Assembly (NCBI GenBank): GCA_031284645.1
Contig: JAITXS010000194.1
Location: 1-9,079, forward strand
Length of the DNA stretch: 9,079 bases
Reading direction: 5' to 3'
Source of the DNA: Spirochaetaceae bacterium
Lineage (GTDB): Bacteria > Spirochaetota > Spirochaetia > Treponematales > Breznakiellaceae
Position numbers and translations under genes: made by a program. This document shows positions 1 to 7,167 of the stretch, one piece after another (the first letter of the stretch is position 1; each line of letters begins with the position of its first letter). A model generated the notes under the pieces. It had not been told where the DNA came from. It saw only the letters and a program-made list of their open reading frames with translations, and ran no database searches.

Positions 1-794
1 ATGATATACTCAATGCTTGCACAGGATTCAAGGCGCATCCCTATTTTCATTCTGTTTTGAAATACACCGGCCATAACGGGAGCTTCCTCATCAATTCTAT
101 ATTCACGCTCAATGATCGAGGCTAAAATCACTTGATTATGCAATTCAAGGGCGCTCTCCTGGCCTATGCCAAGATCATGCAATTTTTTATAAAAGGTCTC
201 CGCCATTGCGCGCACGGCCTGAGTTGCCGGATAGCGCACGGGAAAATAATAAGTGTCGGGAGAAAGGTAGCCTTCCATTGTTTTACCCGGAATGCGGTAT
301 TCGTCAAGCAGACTTTTATTTTGCGCCGATTCGATAAAGTCACGGGCAGAACAGATACCGGCTTTTTCTAAAATGGCAGCTGTTTTTTTTATTGTAGAAC
401 CCTCGGGGATAGTCACACTAACCAGCATCTGTTTCCCGTTTACAAAAATATCGTGTATCTCTGTTAAACGCAAACCCTCTGCGAATTGATAGTTTCCTGC
501 TTTTAAATAATCCCTGTCGATTCTACAGAGAATATTCCAAAGATACTGTGTTTTTATAAGATGAGCAGCCTCTAGCCGCGCTCCAATCGAGGAGGCGCTT
601 TCACCTTCCCGCAGTTCCATAAGAACTTCCTTTTTTTCGCTATCCACCGCGACATTTTCTGTACTTACCCCGTGTTCCGGCGGCGGCTCATTTAAAAAAA
701 AGAAGATTGCAGTCAAAAAAATGACGCTTATAACAAGAAAAACAGGGAAGAAGATAAAAATGACGTGAATCTTGCGAATCTTTGCTGCCCTCAT
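1..794 (-). CDS. mltG: Endolytic murein transglycosylase MltG (YceG-like), N-terminal 264 residues, C-terminus beyond left edge
   Basis: The product is a membrane-anchored lytic transglycosylase that cleaves nascent peptidoglycan strands and limits glycan length. Translating the reverse complement from the ATG at 794 gives 264 uninterrupted codons to the left edge. There is a basic start followed by one membrane segment (about residues 9-34), then a LysM-like region (about 50-120), then the YceG core. The core shows VTIPEGSTIKKTA (127-139), MEGYLSPDTYYFP (173-185) and LASIIEREY (224-232), followed by AGVFQNRMKIGMRLES (242-257). E229 aligns with the catalytic Glu of E. coli MltG. By family length roughly 80 C-terminal residues are missing. 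The start is fixed because a TGA lies in frame at 839-837 with no other ATG, GTG or TTG between. It follows ispE by 99 nt on the same strand. No good ribosome binding site precedes the ATG. Confidence 0.93.
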   Translation of the reverse strand, partial: MRAAKIRKIHVIFIFFPVFLVISVIFLTAIFFFLNEPPPEHGVSTENVAVDSEKKEVLMELREGESASSIGARLEAAHLIKTQYLWNILCRIDRDYLKAGNYQFAEGLRLTEIHDIFVNGKQMLVSVTIPEGSTIKKTAAILEKAGICSARDFIESAQNKSLLDEYRIPGKTMEGYLSPDTYYFPVRYPATQAVRAMAETFYKKLHDLGIGQESALELHNQVILASIIEREYRIDEEAPVMAGVFQNRMKIGMRLESCASIEYI

Positions 795-867
795 GCTCTG
801 TTTTTTATTCTTTAAGGAAAGCGGAGCTTGGATAGTTCACGATTTTCCTCATTCTATTGCAGAGATT

Positions 868-897
868 ATTGTACCATAAATGAGTATGACAGGTTAA
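868..897 (-). promoter_or_regulatory. Possible sigma-70 promoter for mltG with extended -10
   Basis: On the minus strand TGGTACAAT (876-868) is an extended -10 matching TATAAT at five of six bases. TTAACC (897-892) lies 18 nt upstream as a four-of-six -35 and overlaps the ispE stop codon. The -10 is 73 nt before the mltG start. The ispE-mltG gap (99 nt) is the largest among these genes, so an internal promoter is plausible. This is pattern matching only. Confidence 0.3.
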
Positions 898-1925
898 GGG
901 TATGGCTTTGTAAGACGAACAAAACACCATTTTTTTTGGAGCTTGAGAGCCGCATTTTCTGCCCGGTACCTGTTCTTAAAAATGCCGAAACACGTTGATC
1001 CGGATCCTGATAAACCGGCAAAATCTGCACCAAGATCATTTAAATCGCTAAGCATGGCTTTGTATGTTGTTTTTTCCGTATCAGTACCCTGTGTTAGAAA
1101 CACCGGCAAAAAATCATTTTTAAAATACTCATTTTTTTGAGCGATATCGTGTAAAGCAAAATCCGGGGAGTCAAGCTGCGAGAGTCTTTCAGACAAGAGC
1201 ACCCTACCCTTCATTGGTTCAAGGGCACTTTTATCTGCGGCGCGAAAATTGTCCAATAAGCGGTACGCGCGGGCTGTGTCGCTTAAAAAAAGCGGATTGA
1301 CCAGGACAACGGAAATATCCGGACAGGGAATAGTCGTGCTGTTTTCGCCGCGGCCGGTGATATAAGCGGCGCTTCCCGACAGGAAAAACGGGACATCGCT
1401 GCCTATTTCTGCCGCCGCAGTGCATAATGTTTGATGATCGAGGGCTTCTCCGGACAGCGTGTTTAAAGCCCGCAGCGTTGCCGCAGCGTCCGAAGAGCCG
1501 CCCCCAAGACCGGCACCCGGGGGGATACGTTTTTTTACGGTGATTTTAAGCGGGTAGAACACGGTCTTGAGCGTCTTTTCTACCTCCGGCGAAAAAGTCT
1601 TTGTCGGATAAAGCGCTCCTATTTTTTCGCGGAAAATTTTTACCGCTTTATAGATGATGTTTTTTTCTTCCGGAAGATTGTAAAACACAGAAGCAAATTC
1701 CTCGGGTAAATCCGAACTGTCAGTCTCAATACGACAGATGCTTGCGCCGGATTCCCCGTCCTTACCCGGACAGAAAGCAGAGTTTCCCTCCGCACATTGC
1801 TTCAAATCAAGAGTATCCCGAAGATCAAGGGCAATAAAGAGGCTTTCAAGAGCATGGAAGCCGTCTTCCCGTTTTCCCTGAATGGCAAGATGAAGATTGA
1901 TTTTACACGGAGCATCGAATATCAT
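894..1925 (-). CDS. ispE: 4-diphosphocytidyl-2-C-methyl-D-erythritol kinase (IspE)
   Basis: The product phosphorylates CDP-ME at the 2-hydroxyl in the cytosolic MEP pathway to isoprenoid precursors. It is a GHMP-fold kinase. Visible motifs are the N-terminal substrate strand CKINLHLAIQGKREDGFH with K8 and N10, the ATP-binding loop PPGAGLGGGSSDAAATLRALN (135-155), GSDVPFFLSG (175-184) with the expected catalytic D177, and the C-terminal glycine motif LSGSGSTCFGIF (305-316). At 343 residues it is longer than the usual 280-300. The extra length sits mainly at about 42-85, a Cys/Gly/acidic stretch in the N-terminal lobe, and at about 103-122 before the ATP loop. It starts 12 nt after the stop of the phosphatase/kinase gene, which indicates co-transcription, though no clear Shine-Dalgarno precedes the ATG. 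Confidence 0.95.
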   Translation of the reverse strand: MIFDAPCKINLHLAIQGKREDGFHALESLFIALDLRDTLDLKQCAEGNSAFCPGKDGESGASICRIETDSSDLPEEFASVFYNLPEEKNIIYKAVKIFREKIGALYPTKTFSPEVEKTLKTVFYPLKITVKKRIPPGAGLGGGSSDAAATLRALNTLSGEALDHQTLCTAAAEIGSDVPFFLSGSAAYITGRGENSTTIPCPDISVVLVNPLFLSDTARAYRLLDNFRAADKSALEPMKGRVLLSERLSQLDSPDFALHDIAQKNEYFKNDFLPVFLTQGTDTEKTTYKAMLSDLNDLGADFAGLSGSGSTCFGIFKNRYRAENAALKLQKKWCFVRLTKPYP

Positions 1926-1937
1926 AAAAAAATCTTA

Positions 1938-4154
1938 TCAAAAACCACTAGAAGGATCGGGCGTCTTTTTTAAATTTTTATAAATGGTCAGGATGTTTTT
2001 TTCTCCGCATCTGGTATATTCAACTTTATCCGTCCATTTTCGCACAAGAAAGACACCCAAGCCCCCAATCTCGCGCTTTTCCAAATGCAGAGCGACATCG
2101 GGAATCGAATGTTCCAATGGGTTAAAAGCCAGCCCTTCATCTTCAAATTGTGCAATAAACTCTTCTTTGCTGAGACTTACACGCACAATGACGGTTCCTC
2201 CGGTTTTGTCTGCCGGATATGCGTAATTCGCTATATTGATGAATATTTCCTCAATGACCACAGCCATTTTATTGATTATTTCCAAACCAATGGACTCTGC
2301 ATGAAAAATACCGGAGATCCAGTTAAGCAGCTTCTGAAGTTCATTCGTTGAAGCAGGGAGTGTAAGCTCTTTGCCGAAATGCGGGGTTTTCTCTTCCGTT
2401 TGTTTTTTTTCTTTGTTCCCAAGGTATTCTATTACAACACTGGTAATGTCATCCGATTGCGCTTCTCCCCCGCAGAAATTAACAATATCACGGCGTATAG
2501 CCTCATCAAATTCCTTGGGTTCTAAATCCCTGTATGTATTTGCTGCCATTATTAACCGTTCATAACCATACTGCTCGCCTTTCGGGTTCATCGCTTCATT
2601 TACGCCGTCAGTATACAGGTAGAGTTTATCGCCTGCATTAAGTTTTACAGAACACAGCGTATACTTGCTCCATTCTATCATACCGGGCGCAATCCCTTTT
2701 TTTATTTTAAGAAAGTTAAAAGAATTATTGTGTTCTGCCAGAATCGGCGGAATATGGCCGCCGTTTGAGTATGTCATTTCACCGTTTTGCAGATCAAGAA
2801 CGCAGACAAAGGCCGTAACAAACATACACTCAGGATTATCAGCACAAAGAATTTTATTTACTTTATCAAGAACAATGGCCGGATCCCCATAGACGAGCAT
2901 CTGCTGTTTTATCAGGATTTTCGCAATCACCATAAAAAGCGCGGCGGGAACTCCTTTACCGCTTACATCGGCTATAACAAAAACGATTTTTGTTTCTGCG
3001 GGATTAAGATAAAAGAAATCATAAAAATCACCGCCGACTTCTTTTGCACTTTCCATTTCAGCATAGAGATTCATCATTGGATGGGATGAAAAAACAGGAA
3101 AAATGCGAGGCAGCATATTATGCTGAATCTCCGATGCAAGGCCTAACTCCTTGTTGATGCTCTCTTTTTCCGTAGTAACTTTTTCAAGATTTTCCATGTA
3201 GGCTTTTAGATCTGATCCCATTTTATTAAAAGCATTCCCGAGTTCCGCAATTTCATCGCTGCCTTGAATGTTAATCTTTGTTCCAAAATCGCCGCCGCCG
3301 ATTTTTTTTACTTTCTCTGTTAAGTTTTCAATAGGCTTTGTTATTCTGCCTGATAGTATCAAAGAAAAAACAATCATAATCAACGCGATCAAAAACGCAA
3401 GCGCAAGGACTGCAAAAGCCTTGTTTTGAAGACCCTTGATGTAGGAAAGATTATAATCAAGGGCTAAAACACCGGCAACCCTGCCTTTATTGACAACAGG
3501 ATGAAATAAAGTTACAAATGAGCGCTCGCCGATTTTATACTGGTTTATTTGAATTTTCTCGGTACCATAGGCAATATATAAACCTTTTGGGATCATGTCT
3601 ACCCATAATACGTTAAAAATTTGATTTCTCAGGTGATAGGGAACGAGTAGTTTACGGATCATAAAATTTGTATATCGTAGCTGTCCGGAATAATTTGTGA
3701 CAGAATGATGGCCCTGCATACGAATGTTCTGTCTTAATAATACGGAGTTTTGATAAAAAGCTGTTGGTAGTGTAAGTACACTTCTTTTACGTGGTGTATC
3801 ATCAATATTTAAATAAATTATCTCTAAAGTATCGCGGTAATTATGCTCTGTCTTTAATATATTATAGTATATATAGGGGAGATTAAAGACACCCGACAAC
3901 TCTTTGATTTCTTGTACCATCGCAAGATAATTATCTGTATTTAAAGAATACTCGCTTTCAAATTTTTCCACATCGGCTAAAACAGGATACTGTTGTTCTA
4001 TAAAAGATCCCAATTTTCTTAAATCATTTGTAGCGTCAGAAAAAATAAAATTCCGGTATTGGATATATATGGTAATGCCAACGCTCAGAGATGATACCAT
4101 ACTTAAAGCCATAAAAACAAATAAAAAACGTGTCTTTAAACTGTTGAATCGCAT
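1938..4154 (-). CDS. Membrane sensor with HAMP, SpoIIE/PP2C phosphatase and C-terminal RsbW-like kinase domain
   Basis: This is a 738-residue inner-membrane switch protein, numbered here from the ATG at 4154. Order: first membrane segment (about 8-30); an extracytoplasmic sensor, probably Cache-like (about 31-243, ending in a GRVAGVLALDYN strand); second membrane segment (about 246-268); HAMP (about 269-322); a short coiled linker; a PP2C/SpoIIE phosphatase (about 340-577); and an RsbW-type HATPase (about 595-728). The phosphatase metal ligands are present: D376 in GGDFYDF, D396 in ADVSGKG, D516 in TDGVNEA, D568/D569 in SDDIT. The kinase has its N-box (E636 to N640 in EEIFINIANYAY), a G1 box FEDEGLAFNP (D672, G674) and a GGLGVFLVR loop (697-705). 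The STAS gene ends 24 nt upstream and is the obvious substrate. An in-frame GTG at 4169 is an alternative start that adds five residues. Neither start has a recognisable Shine-Dalgarno, and I prefer the ATG. Confidence 0.93.
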   Translation of the reverse strand: MRFNSLKTRFLFVFMALSMVSSLSVGITIYIQYRNFIFSDATNDLRKLGSFIEQQYPVLADVEKFESEYSLNTDNYLAMVQEIKELSGVFNLPYIYYNILKTEHNYRDTLEIIYLNIDDTPRKRSVLTLPTAFYQNSVLLRQNIRMQGHHSVTNYSGQLRYTNFMIRKLLVPYHLRNQIFNVLWVDMIPKGLYIAYGTEKIQINQYKIGERSFVTLFHPVVNKGRVAGVLALDYNLSYIKGLQNKAFAVLALAFLIALIMIVFSLILSGRITKPIENLTEKVKKIGGGDFGTKINIQGSDEIAELGNAFNKMGSDLKAYMENLEKVTTEKESINKELGLASEIQHNMLPRIFPVFSSHPMMNLYAEMESAKEVGGDFYDFFYLNPAETKIVFVIADVSGKGVPAALFMVIAKILIKQQMLVYGDPAIVLDKVNKILCADNPECMFVTAFVCVLDLQNGEMTYSNGGHIPPILAEHNNSFNFLKIKKGIAPGMIEWSKYTLCSVKLNAGDKLYLYTDGVNEAMNPKGEQYGYERLIMAANTYRDLEPKEFDEAIRRDIVNFCGGEAQSDDITSVVIEYLGNKEKKQTEEKTPHFGKELTLPASTNELQKLLNWISGIFHAESIGLEIINKMAVVIEEIFINIANYAYPADKTGGTVIVRVSLSKEEFIAQFEDEGLAFNPLEHSIPDVALHLEKREIGGLGVFLVRKWTDKVEYTRCGEKNILTIYKNLKKTPDPSSGF

Positions 4155-4178
4155 TTTAATAAGCCACACAAAAACGAT

Positions 4179-4490
4179 CTATGTCTTTATTGTAAAAAAT
4201 TCGGTAAGTCCGACCAAGTCAAAAACTTCCATAACCGCACTGTTTACATGTGAAAAAACAATAGAACCTCCTATTGCCGTTTCACGTTTTTTGATGCCAA
4301 GCAGGACTCTGATACCTGCGCTGCTTATATACTCAAGACTCGATAAATCGAGCTCAATGTTCTTGGCACTGTCAAATATTTGAAATAATTTTTCCTGCGC
4401 GTAAGGACCGGTATTAGCGTCCAGTCTGCCGGAAACCGCGGCTATGGTAAGATCGCCGTCTTTTTTTGTTTCGATGCTGATGTTTTCCAT
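4179..4490 (-). CDS. STAS-domain anti-sigma-factor antagonist (SpoIIAA/RsbV-like)
   Basis: This is a 103-residue single STAS domain, the usual length for the family. Such proteins bind and sequester an RsbW-type kinase/anti-sigma factor when unphosphorylated and release it when a conserved serine is phosphorylated. The signature is clear: a VSGRLDANT strand-turn (19-27), ELDLSSLEYISSAGIRVLLG (46-65) and the VFDLVGLTEFF tail. By alignment with SpoIIAA, Ser57, the second Ser of YISSAG, is the phosphorylation site. An AAAGGA ribosome binding site (4504-4499) lies 8 nt before the ATG and supports this start. An ATG inside that spacer at 4498 is out of frame. The gene sits 24 nt upstream of the phosphatase/kinase gene and 90 nt downstream of the HAD gene. 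Confidence 0.95.
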   Translation of the reverse strand: MENISIETKKDGDLTIAAVSGRLDANTGPYAQEKLFQIFDSAKNIELDLSSLEYISSAGIRVLLGIKKRETAIGGSIVFSHVNSAVMEVFDLVGLTEFFTIKT

Positions 4491-4504
4491 TTTTTCATTC
4501 CTTT
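4491..4504 (-). promoter_or_regulatory. Ribosome binding site of the STAS gene
   Basis: AAAGGA at 4504-4499 is followed by an 8-nt spacer and then ATG at 4490. It is one of only two convincing Shine-Dalgarno sequences in the window. It suggests the STAS protein is translated more efficiently than its sensor partner. Confidence 0.65.
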
Positions 4505-4580
4505 AAAATAATATTGAAATTCCGCAAAATTACAGATCCCGGACGCGGCGCATATGAGCGGCATTAAAACGCGTAAACAA

Positions 4581-5405
4581 TTAGAGGAGACAGAAGGCGC
4601 GTCTTTTATCAAGAAGAACCCGTGCTGCTTCAACGAATCCCTCCCCGTATTCTTTTGAGCTTACAAAAGCCGGATACGCTTTAATCTGTTTAAGATAATG
4701 CCGTATATTTGCAACCGCGCAGGTCATGGGGAAACGGGCAAACATAGACTCGTCATTCGGCGAATCACCGACATAGAACACGGAATCATCTTCACTCCCC
4801 GATTTCCATGCAAAACGCTGTTCCAAAAAATATTCCGCCATGCTTGCTTTATTGTAGCTGCCTATCCAGATATTTATGTGAAGCGATGAGACTTGCACCG
4901 TCGCCCCTTCTGAGACTGCCATTTCTTTGATCTTTTCGACTGTCGCAAGCGGAAGTACCGGGTCTTCTTCGGCAAAATCAAAAGAAAGATCAAAAAGACG
5001 GCTAAACTGATCTTTTGCAATCCGAATTCCCGGAAATTCAGCAAGGGCCCGTTTTTGTATTTTTTTTAGAATCGGATGATCTTTGCTTGATGCGGTTTTA
5101 TGGTATAAACTTTTGAGCGTTCTTTTACCCCCATTTTCCGCTGTTTCCCAAAAAGCAAAGGCCCCGCTTTCCCCCACAACACCGTCAACAGGCCATGTCC
5201 GCGCTATAAGATCACACCAGCCGGCAGGCCGTCCGGTAAGTGGAATAACGGCAAGTCCCGCTTCTTTTAATTCCCAGAGCATCTTATACGTGTCCGGACG
5301 GAGTTTCCCGTCTTGGGTAAGAGTATCGTCAATATCGGTAAGGACATAGCGGATTTTTGCCGCTTCCTCTTCCGTCATTTCTAAAATGGGTTTCATGGTA
5401 TTCAT
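4581..5405 (-). CDS. HAD-superfamily (subfamily IIB, Cof-like) phosphatase
   Basis: This is a 274-residue cytosolic haloacid-dehalogenase-type phosphatase. Motif I is LTDIDDTLTQDG (22-33), with nucleophile D24 and acid/base D26. Motif II is PLTGRP (55-60) with T57. K186 in GSYNKASM fits motif III. Motif IV is YVGDSPNDESMF (211-222) with D214 and D218. The segment between motifs II and III (about 80-180) is a C2-type cap, which places the protein near sugar-phosphatase members such as Cof and sucrose- or mannosyl-3-phosphoglycerate phosphatases. The substrate cannot be read from the sequence. The ATG at 5405 is the first in the frame, and M4 (5396) is an alternative. Neither has a strong Shine-Dalgarno. 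It appears to be the first gene of the five-gene cluster running to mltG, with a promoter-like -10 about 70 nt upstream. Confidence 0.9.
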   Translation of the reverse strand: MNTMKPILEMTEEEAAKIRYVLTDIDDTLTQDGKLRPDTYKMLWELKEAGLAVIPLTGRPAGWCDLIARTWPVDGVVGESGAFAFWETAENGGKRTLKSLYHKTASSKDHPILKKIQKRALAEFPGIRIAKDQFSRLFDLSFDFAEEDPVLPLATVEKIKEMAVSEGATVQVSSLHINIWIGSYNKASMAEYFLEQRFAWKSGSEDDSVFYVGDSPNDESMFARFPMTCAVANIRHYLKQIKAYPAFVSSKEYGEGFVEAARVLLDKRRAFCLL

Positions 5406-5671
5406 TACTTTCGTTTAATTTCTATAAGTCTCTAAGCGGAAATCCTTCAAAAGCTGGAACTTTCCGGATAATTTTATTATAACACAAGACAAACAGAGAT
5501 TCCAGTACACGCGGATAAACGTAAATGTTCATTTTGAGGGATCATTATTCAGAACTGTAACGCCGGAAGGAAAAATTTAATAAGCGAAATGCTTGTGTTC
5601 TTGCCTGTCTTATACAAAATATCGGCGGACATTCCAGCGAATTCCTTTTATGTAGCATCCTACCGCGCCCC
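5406..5671. other. Intergenic region between HAD gene and M20 remnant
   Basis: These 266 nt hold the extended -10 at 5476-5484 and nothing else I can support. I see no convincing coding frame. No stem followed by a T-run marks the end of the M20 gene. A short AAGC/GCTT stem at 5582-5594 is too weak to call a terminator. Confidence 0.6.
5476..5484 (-). promoter_or_regulatory. Extended -10 promoter element upstream of the HAD gene
   Basis: The minus strand reads TGTTATAAT (5484-5476), a perfect TATAAT with a TGn extension. No good -35 is seen at 16-18 nt, as is often tolerated when the TG extension is present. The -10 lies about 70 nt upstream of the HAD start. It is the best promoter candidate for the HAD-STAS-sensor-ispE-mltG cluster. 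Confidence 0.5.
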
Positions 5672-5986
5672 CTACTCCATCATCGCCGCCATAACTTTTG
5701 CGCCGTTAAGAATGTTTTTGAGCAGGACGTATTCATTCGGCTGATGGGCAGTGTCGTCAATCGGCGACCAGGCGACCGAATCAATATCCGCATTACGCAA
5801 AAAAGCACCGACCGTACCGCCGCCTATGCCGACAGGACGAGCGTCAATACACAAGACTTCTTTTATTTTCCTTGTAAGCTCTTTTACAAGCGGCGCGTCC
5901 TGTGAAGTTTGTTTTGACTCACTACGCTGCAATAATTGATATGACACCGTAACTTTGTACTTTGCTTCGATTTTTTTAATAATTTT
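5672..5986 (-). pseudogene. M20-family metallopeptidase remnant, C-terminal 104 codons only
   Basis: M20 enzymes are zinc di-/tripeptidases and related hydrolases of about 400 residues. Only the C-terminal quarter is here. The most telling match is RPVGIGGGTVGAFLR, followed by VAWSPIDDTAHQPNEYV, whose His is the conserved C-terminal metal ligand of the family. The homologous frame begins at KIIKKIEAKYKVTVSYQLLQ. It therefore extends 13 codons upstream of the GTG at 5947 that a gene finder would choose, and stops at an in-frame TAA at 5989-5987. There is no usable start and no recognisable N-terminal catalytic domain upstream, where rhuM lies instead. I read this as a 5'-truncated pseudogene. 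Its composition matches the left block rather than the AT-rich right block. Confidence 0.85.
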
Positions 5987-6129
5987 TTATACTGTGGATA
6001 ATGACAACGGTTACGGACTTAGGGAGAGATGCTTGTCATTTGGGGTACTACGAAAGATAGTAAAATGGAATGTTTGCCATCCCTATTTCCTATGGGCTGT
6101 TGCAATATTAAAAGTCACAAAAAACGGAT
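5987..6129. other. Junction spacer between truncated M20 gene and rhuM
   Basis: This 143-nt non-coding stretch lies exactly where the M20 homology breaks off. Apart from the inverted repeat at 6000-6040, I see no coding frame, terminator or promoter in it. It is the probable boundary of the acquired block. Confidence 0.5.
6000..6040. repeat. 8-bp perfect inverted repeat at the junction
   Basis: AATGACAA (6000-6007) and TTGTCATT (6033-6040) are perfect reverse complements separated by 25 nt. The arms do not extend on either side. No T-run follows on either strand, so an intrinsic terminator is unlikely. The repeat sits about 12 nt beyond the truncation of the M20 gene. It could be a protein-binding site, part of a recombination site, or chance. 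Confidence 0.45.
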
Positions 6130-7167
6130 TCATTTCTTCTTGTTACGCATTGGCCTTTTATCGACCGATTCTATTAATTTATCAAAATCACTTTTATATT
6201 CCAGTTCCTGCTTTCCCCGGTATTTTTCAAATTGATTTTCCGCAAAATCTGCTGCTATTTCATGGGAGATTTTACCAGCATTATGCAAAATGTCTTCTTC
6301 ATTAAATTTCAAGAAAGCGTCCAGCTTTTCAACCCAGTCTTTCATGTACATAATATTCCGATGTCTGGACTGATTTTCCGCATAATCAAGATACATGGTT
6401 ACGATTCTATTAAGATTATCCAACTCATCTTTTTGGAGGTAATTTTTTGCAATAGAAACATCGGATTTTCTGATTTTTCCCTTGGGGGCATTTTTCCAGG
6501 TGGTAAGCCCCATGTTCGGCTTTTCGGCATTGGCACGGTGGTACACTATTTCGGCGGCAGTTTCATGGCTGATGGCAAAATGCAGCTTGTTTTGGACGGT
6601 GGCGAAAAATTCCTGGGTGATTTCATTTTCGGGATCGTAGTCGGCGCTGCATTGGGAGTAAATATCGGTTATTTTCTGGTAGAACCGGCGTTCACTGGAA
6701 CGAATGTCCCGGATGCGTTCCAGTTGTTCTTCAAAATAGTCCTGACCAAACAAATAATCGGGCTGTTTAAGGCGTTCATCGTTCATGGCGAAGCCTTTGA
6801 TGATATACTCCTTCAGGATTTTTGTAGCCCAAATGCGGAATTGAGTAGCCCGTTTTGAATTTACCCGATAACCGACTGCGATAATTGCATCAAGGTTGTA
6901 ATAATCCTTATTTCGGCGTACCTGACGACTGCCCTCGGTCTGAACTGTTTCCATTTTGGAAACAGTTGCCGCTCTATCCAGTTCGCCTTCTTCAAAGATA
7001 TTACTTAAATGCTTTGATATAGCTGGTACATTTACATCAAAAAGTTCAGACATTTTTTCCTGTGTAAGCCATAGACTTTCATCTTGAATCAATACCTCTA
7101 CCTTGATATCATTGGTTTCTGTACGGTAAATAATAATTTCGCGGGTTGGGGATGATAAGTTTTTCAT
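6130..7167 (-). CDS. rhuM: RhuM-family protein (virulence RhuM family), complete
   Basis: This is a full-length 345-residue member of the RhuM family, named from a Salmonella pathogenicity-island gene and common in accessory islands, often beside restriction-modification genes. Its molecular activity is not established. The conserved landmarks are present: REIIIYRTETNDIKVEVLI (9-27), the helix-turn-helix-like ESLWLTQEKMSELFDVNVPAISKH (30-53), NIFEEGELD (56-64), YYNLDAIIAVGYRVNSKRAT (89-108), FRIWATKILKEYI (110-122), LERIRDIRSSERRFYQKI (149-166), FFATVQNKLHFAI (187-199) and LNRIVTMYLDYAENQ (252-266). The N-terminal part suggests DNA or nucleic-acid binding. The start is fixed by an in-frame TAA at 7173-7171. 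The region upstream lacks a Shine-Dalgarno, but a small ORF overlaps the ATG by one base, so coupled translation is possible. No restriction-modification genes are seen in the window. Confidence 0.93.
   Translation of the reverse strand: MKNLSSPTREIIIYRTETNDIKVEVLIQDESLWLTQEKMSELFDVNVPAISKHLSNIFEEGELDRAATVSKMETVQTEGSRQVRRNKDYYNLDAIIAVGYRVNSKRATQFRIWATKILKEYIIKGFAMNDERLKQPDYLFGQDYFEEQLERIRDIRSSERRFYQKITDIYSQCSADYDPENEITQEFFATVQNKLHFAISHETAAEIVYHRANAEKPNMGLTTWKNAPKGKIRKSDVSIAKNYLQKDELDNLNRIVTMYLDYAENQSRHRNIMYMKDWVEKLDAFLKFNEEDILHNAGKISHEIAADFAENQFEKYRGKQELEYKSDFDKLIESVDKRPMRNKKK

Noticed and set aside
132..489. Two overlapping plus-strand open frames
   Set aside because: They are antisense to mltG, whose conserved motifs on the minus strand explain this DNA.
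812..853. AGGAAA/TTTCCT inverted repeat in the ispE-mltG gap
   Set aside because: The arms are six bases with a loop of about 23 nt and no T-run, which is within chance for this composition.
1984..3089. Several plus-strand open frames of 64-100 codons
   Set aside because: All are antisense to the phosphatase/kinase gene, whose motifs are clear, and none shows domain signatures.
4442..4633. 63-codon minus-strand frame between the HAD and STAS genes
   Set aside because: It overlaps both gene ends in another frame, lacks a Shine-Dalgarno and resembles no protein.
5582..5594. AAGC/GCTT hairpin as terminator of the M20 gene
   Set aside because: The stem has only four base pairs and no convincing T-run follows.
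5955..6305. 116-codon plus-strand frame across the junction and the rhuM 3' end
   Set aside because: Much of it is antisense to rhuM and the rest covers the non-coding junction. Its hydrophobic look comes from AT-rich reverse-strand reading.
6232..6858. 208-codon open frame on the plus strand
   Set aside because: It is antisense to the strongly conserved rhuM coding sequence and has no recognisable domain.
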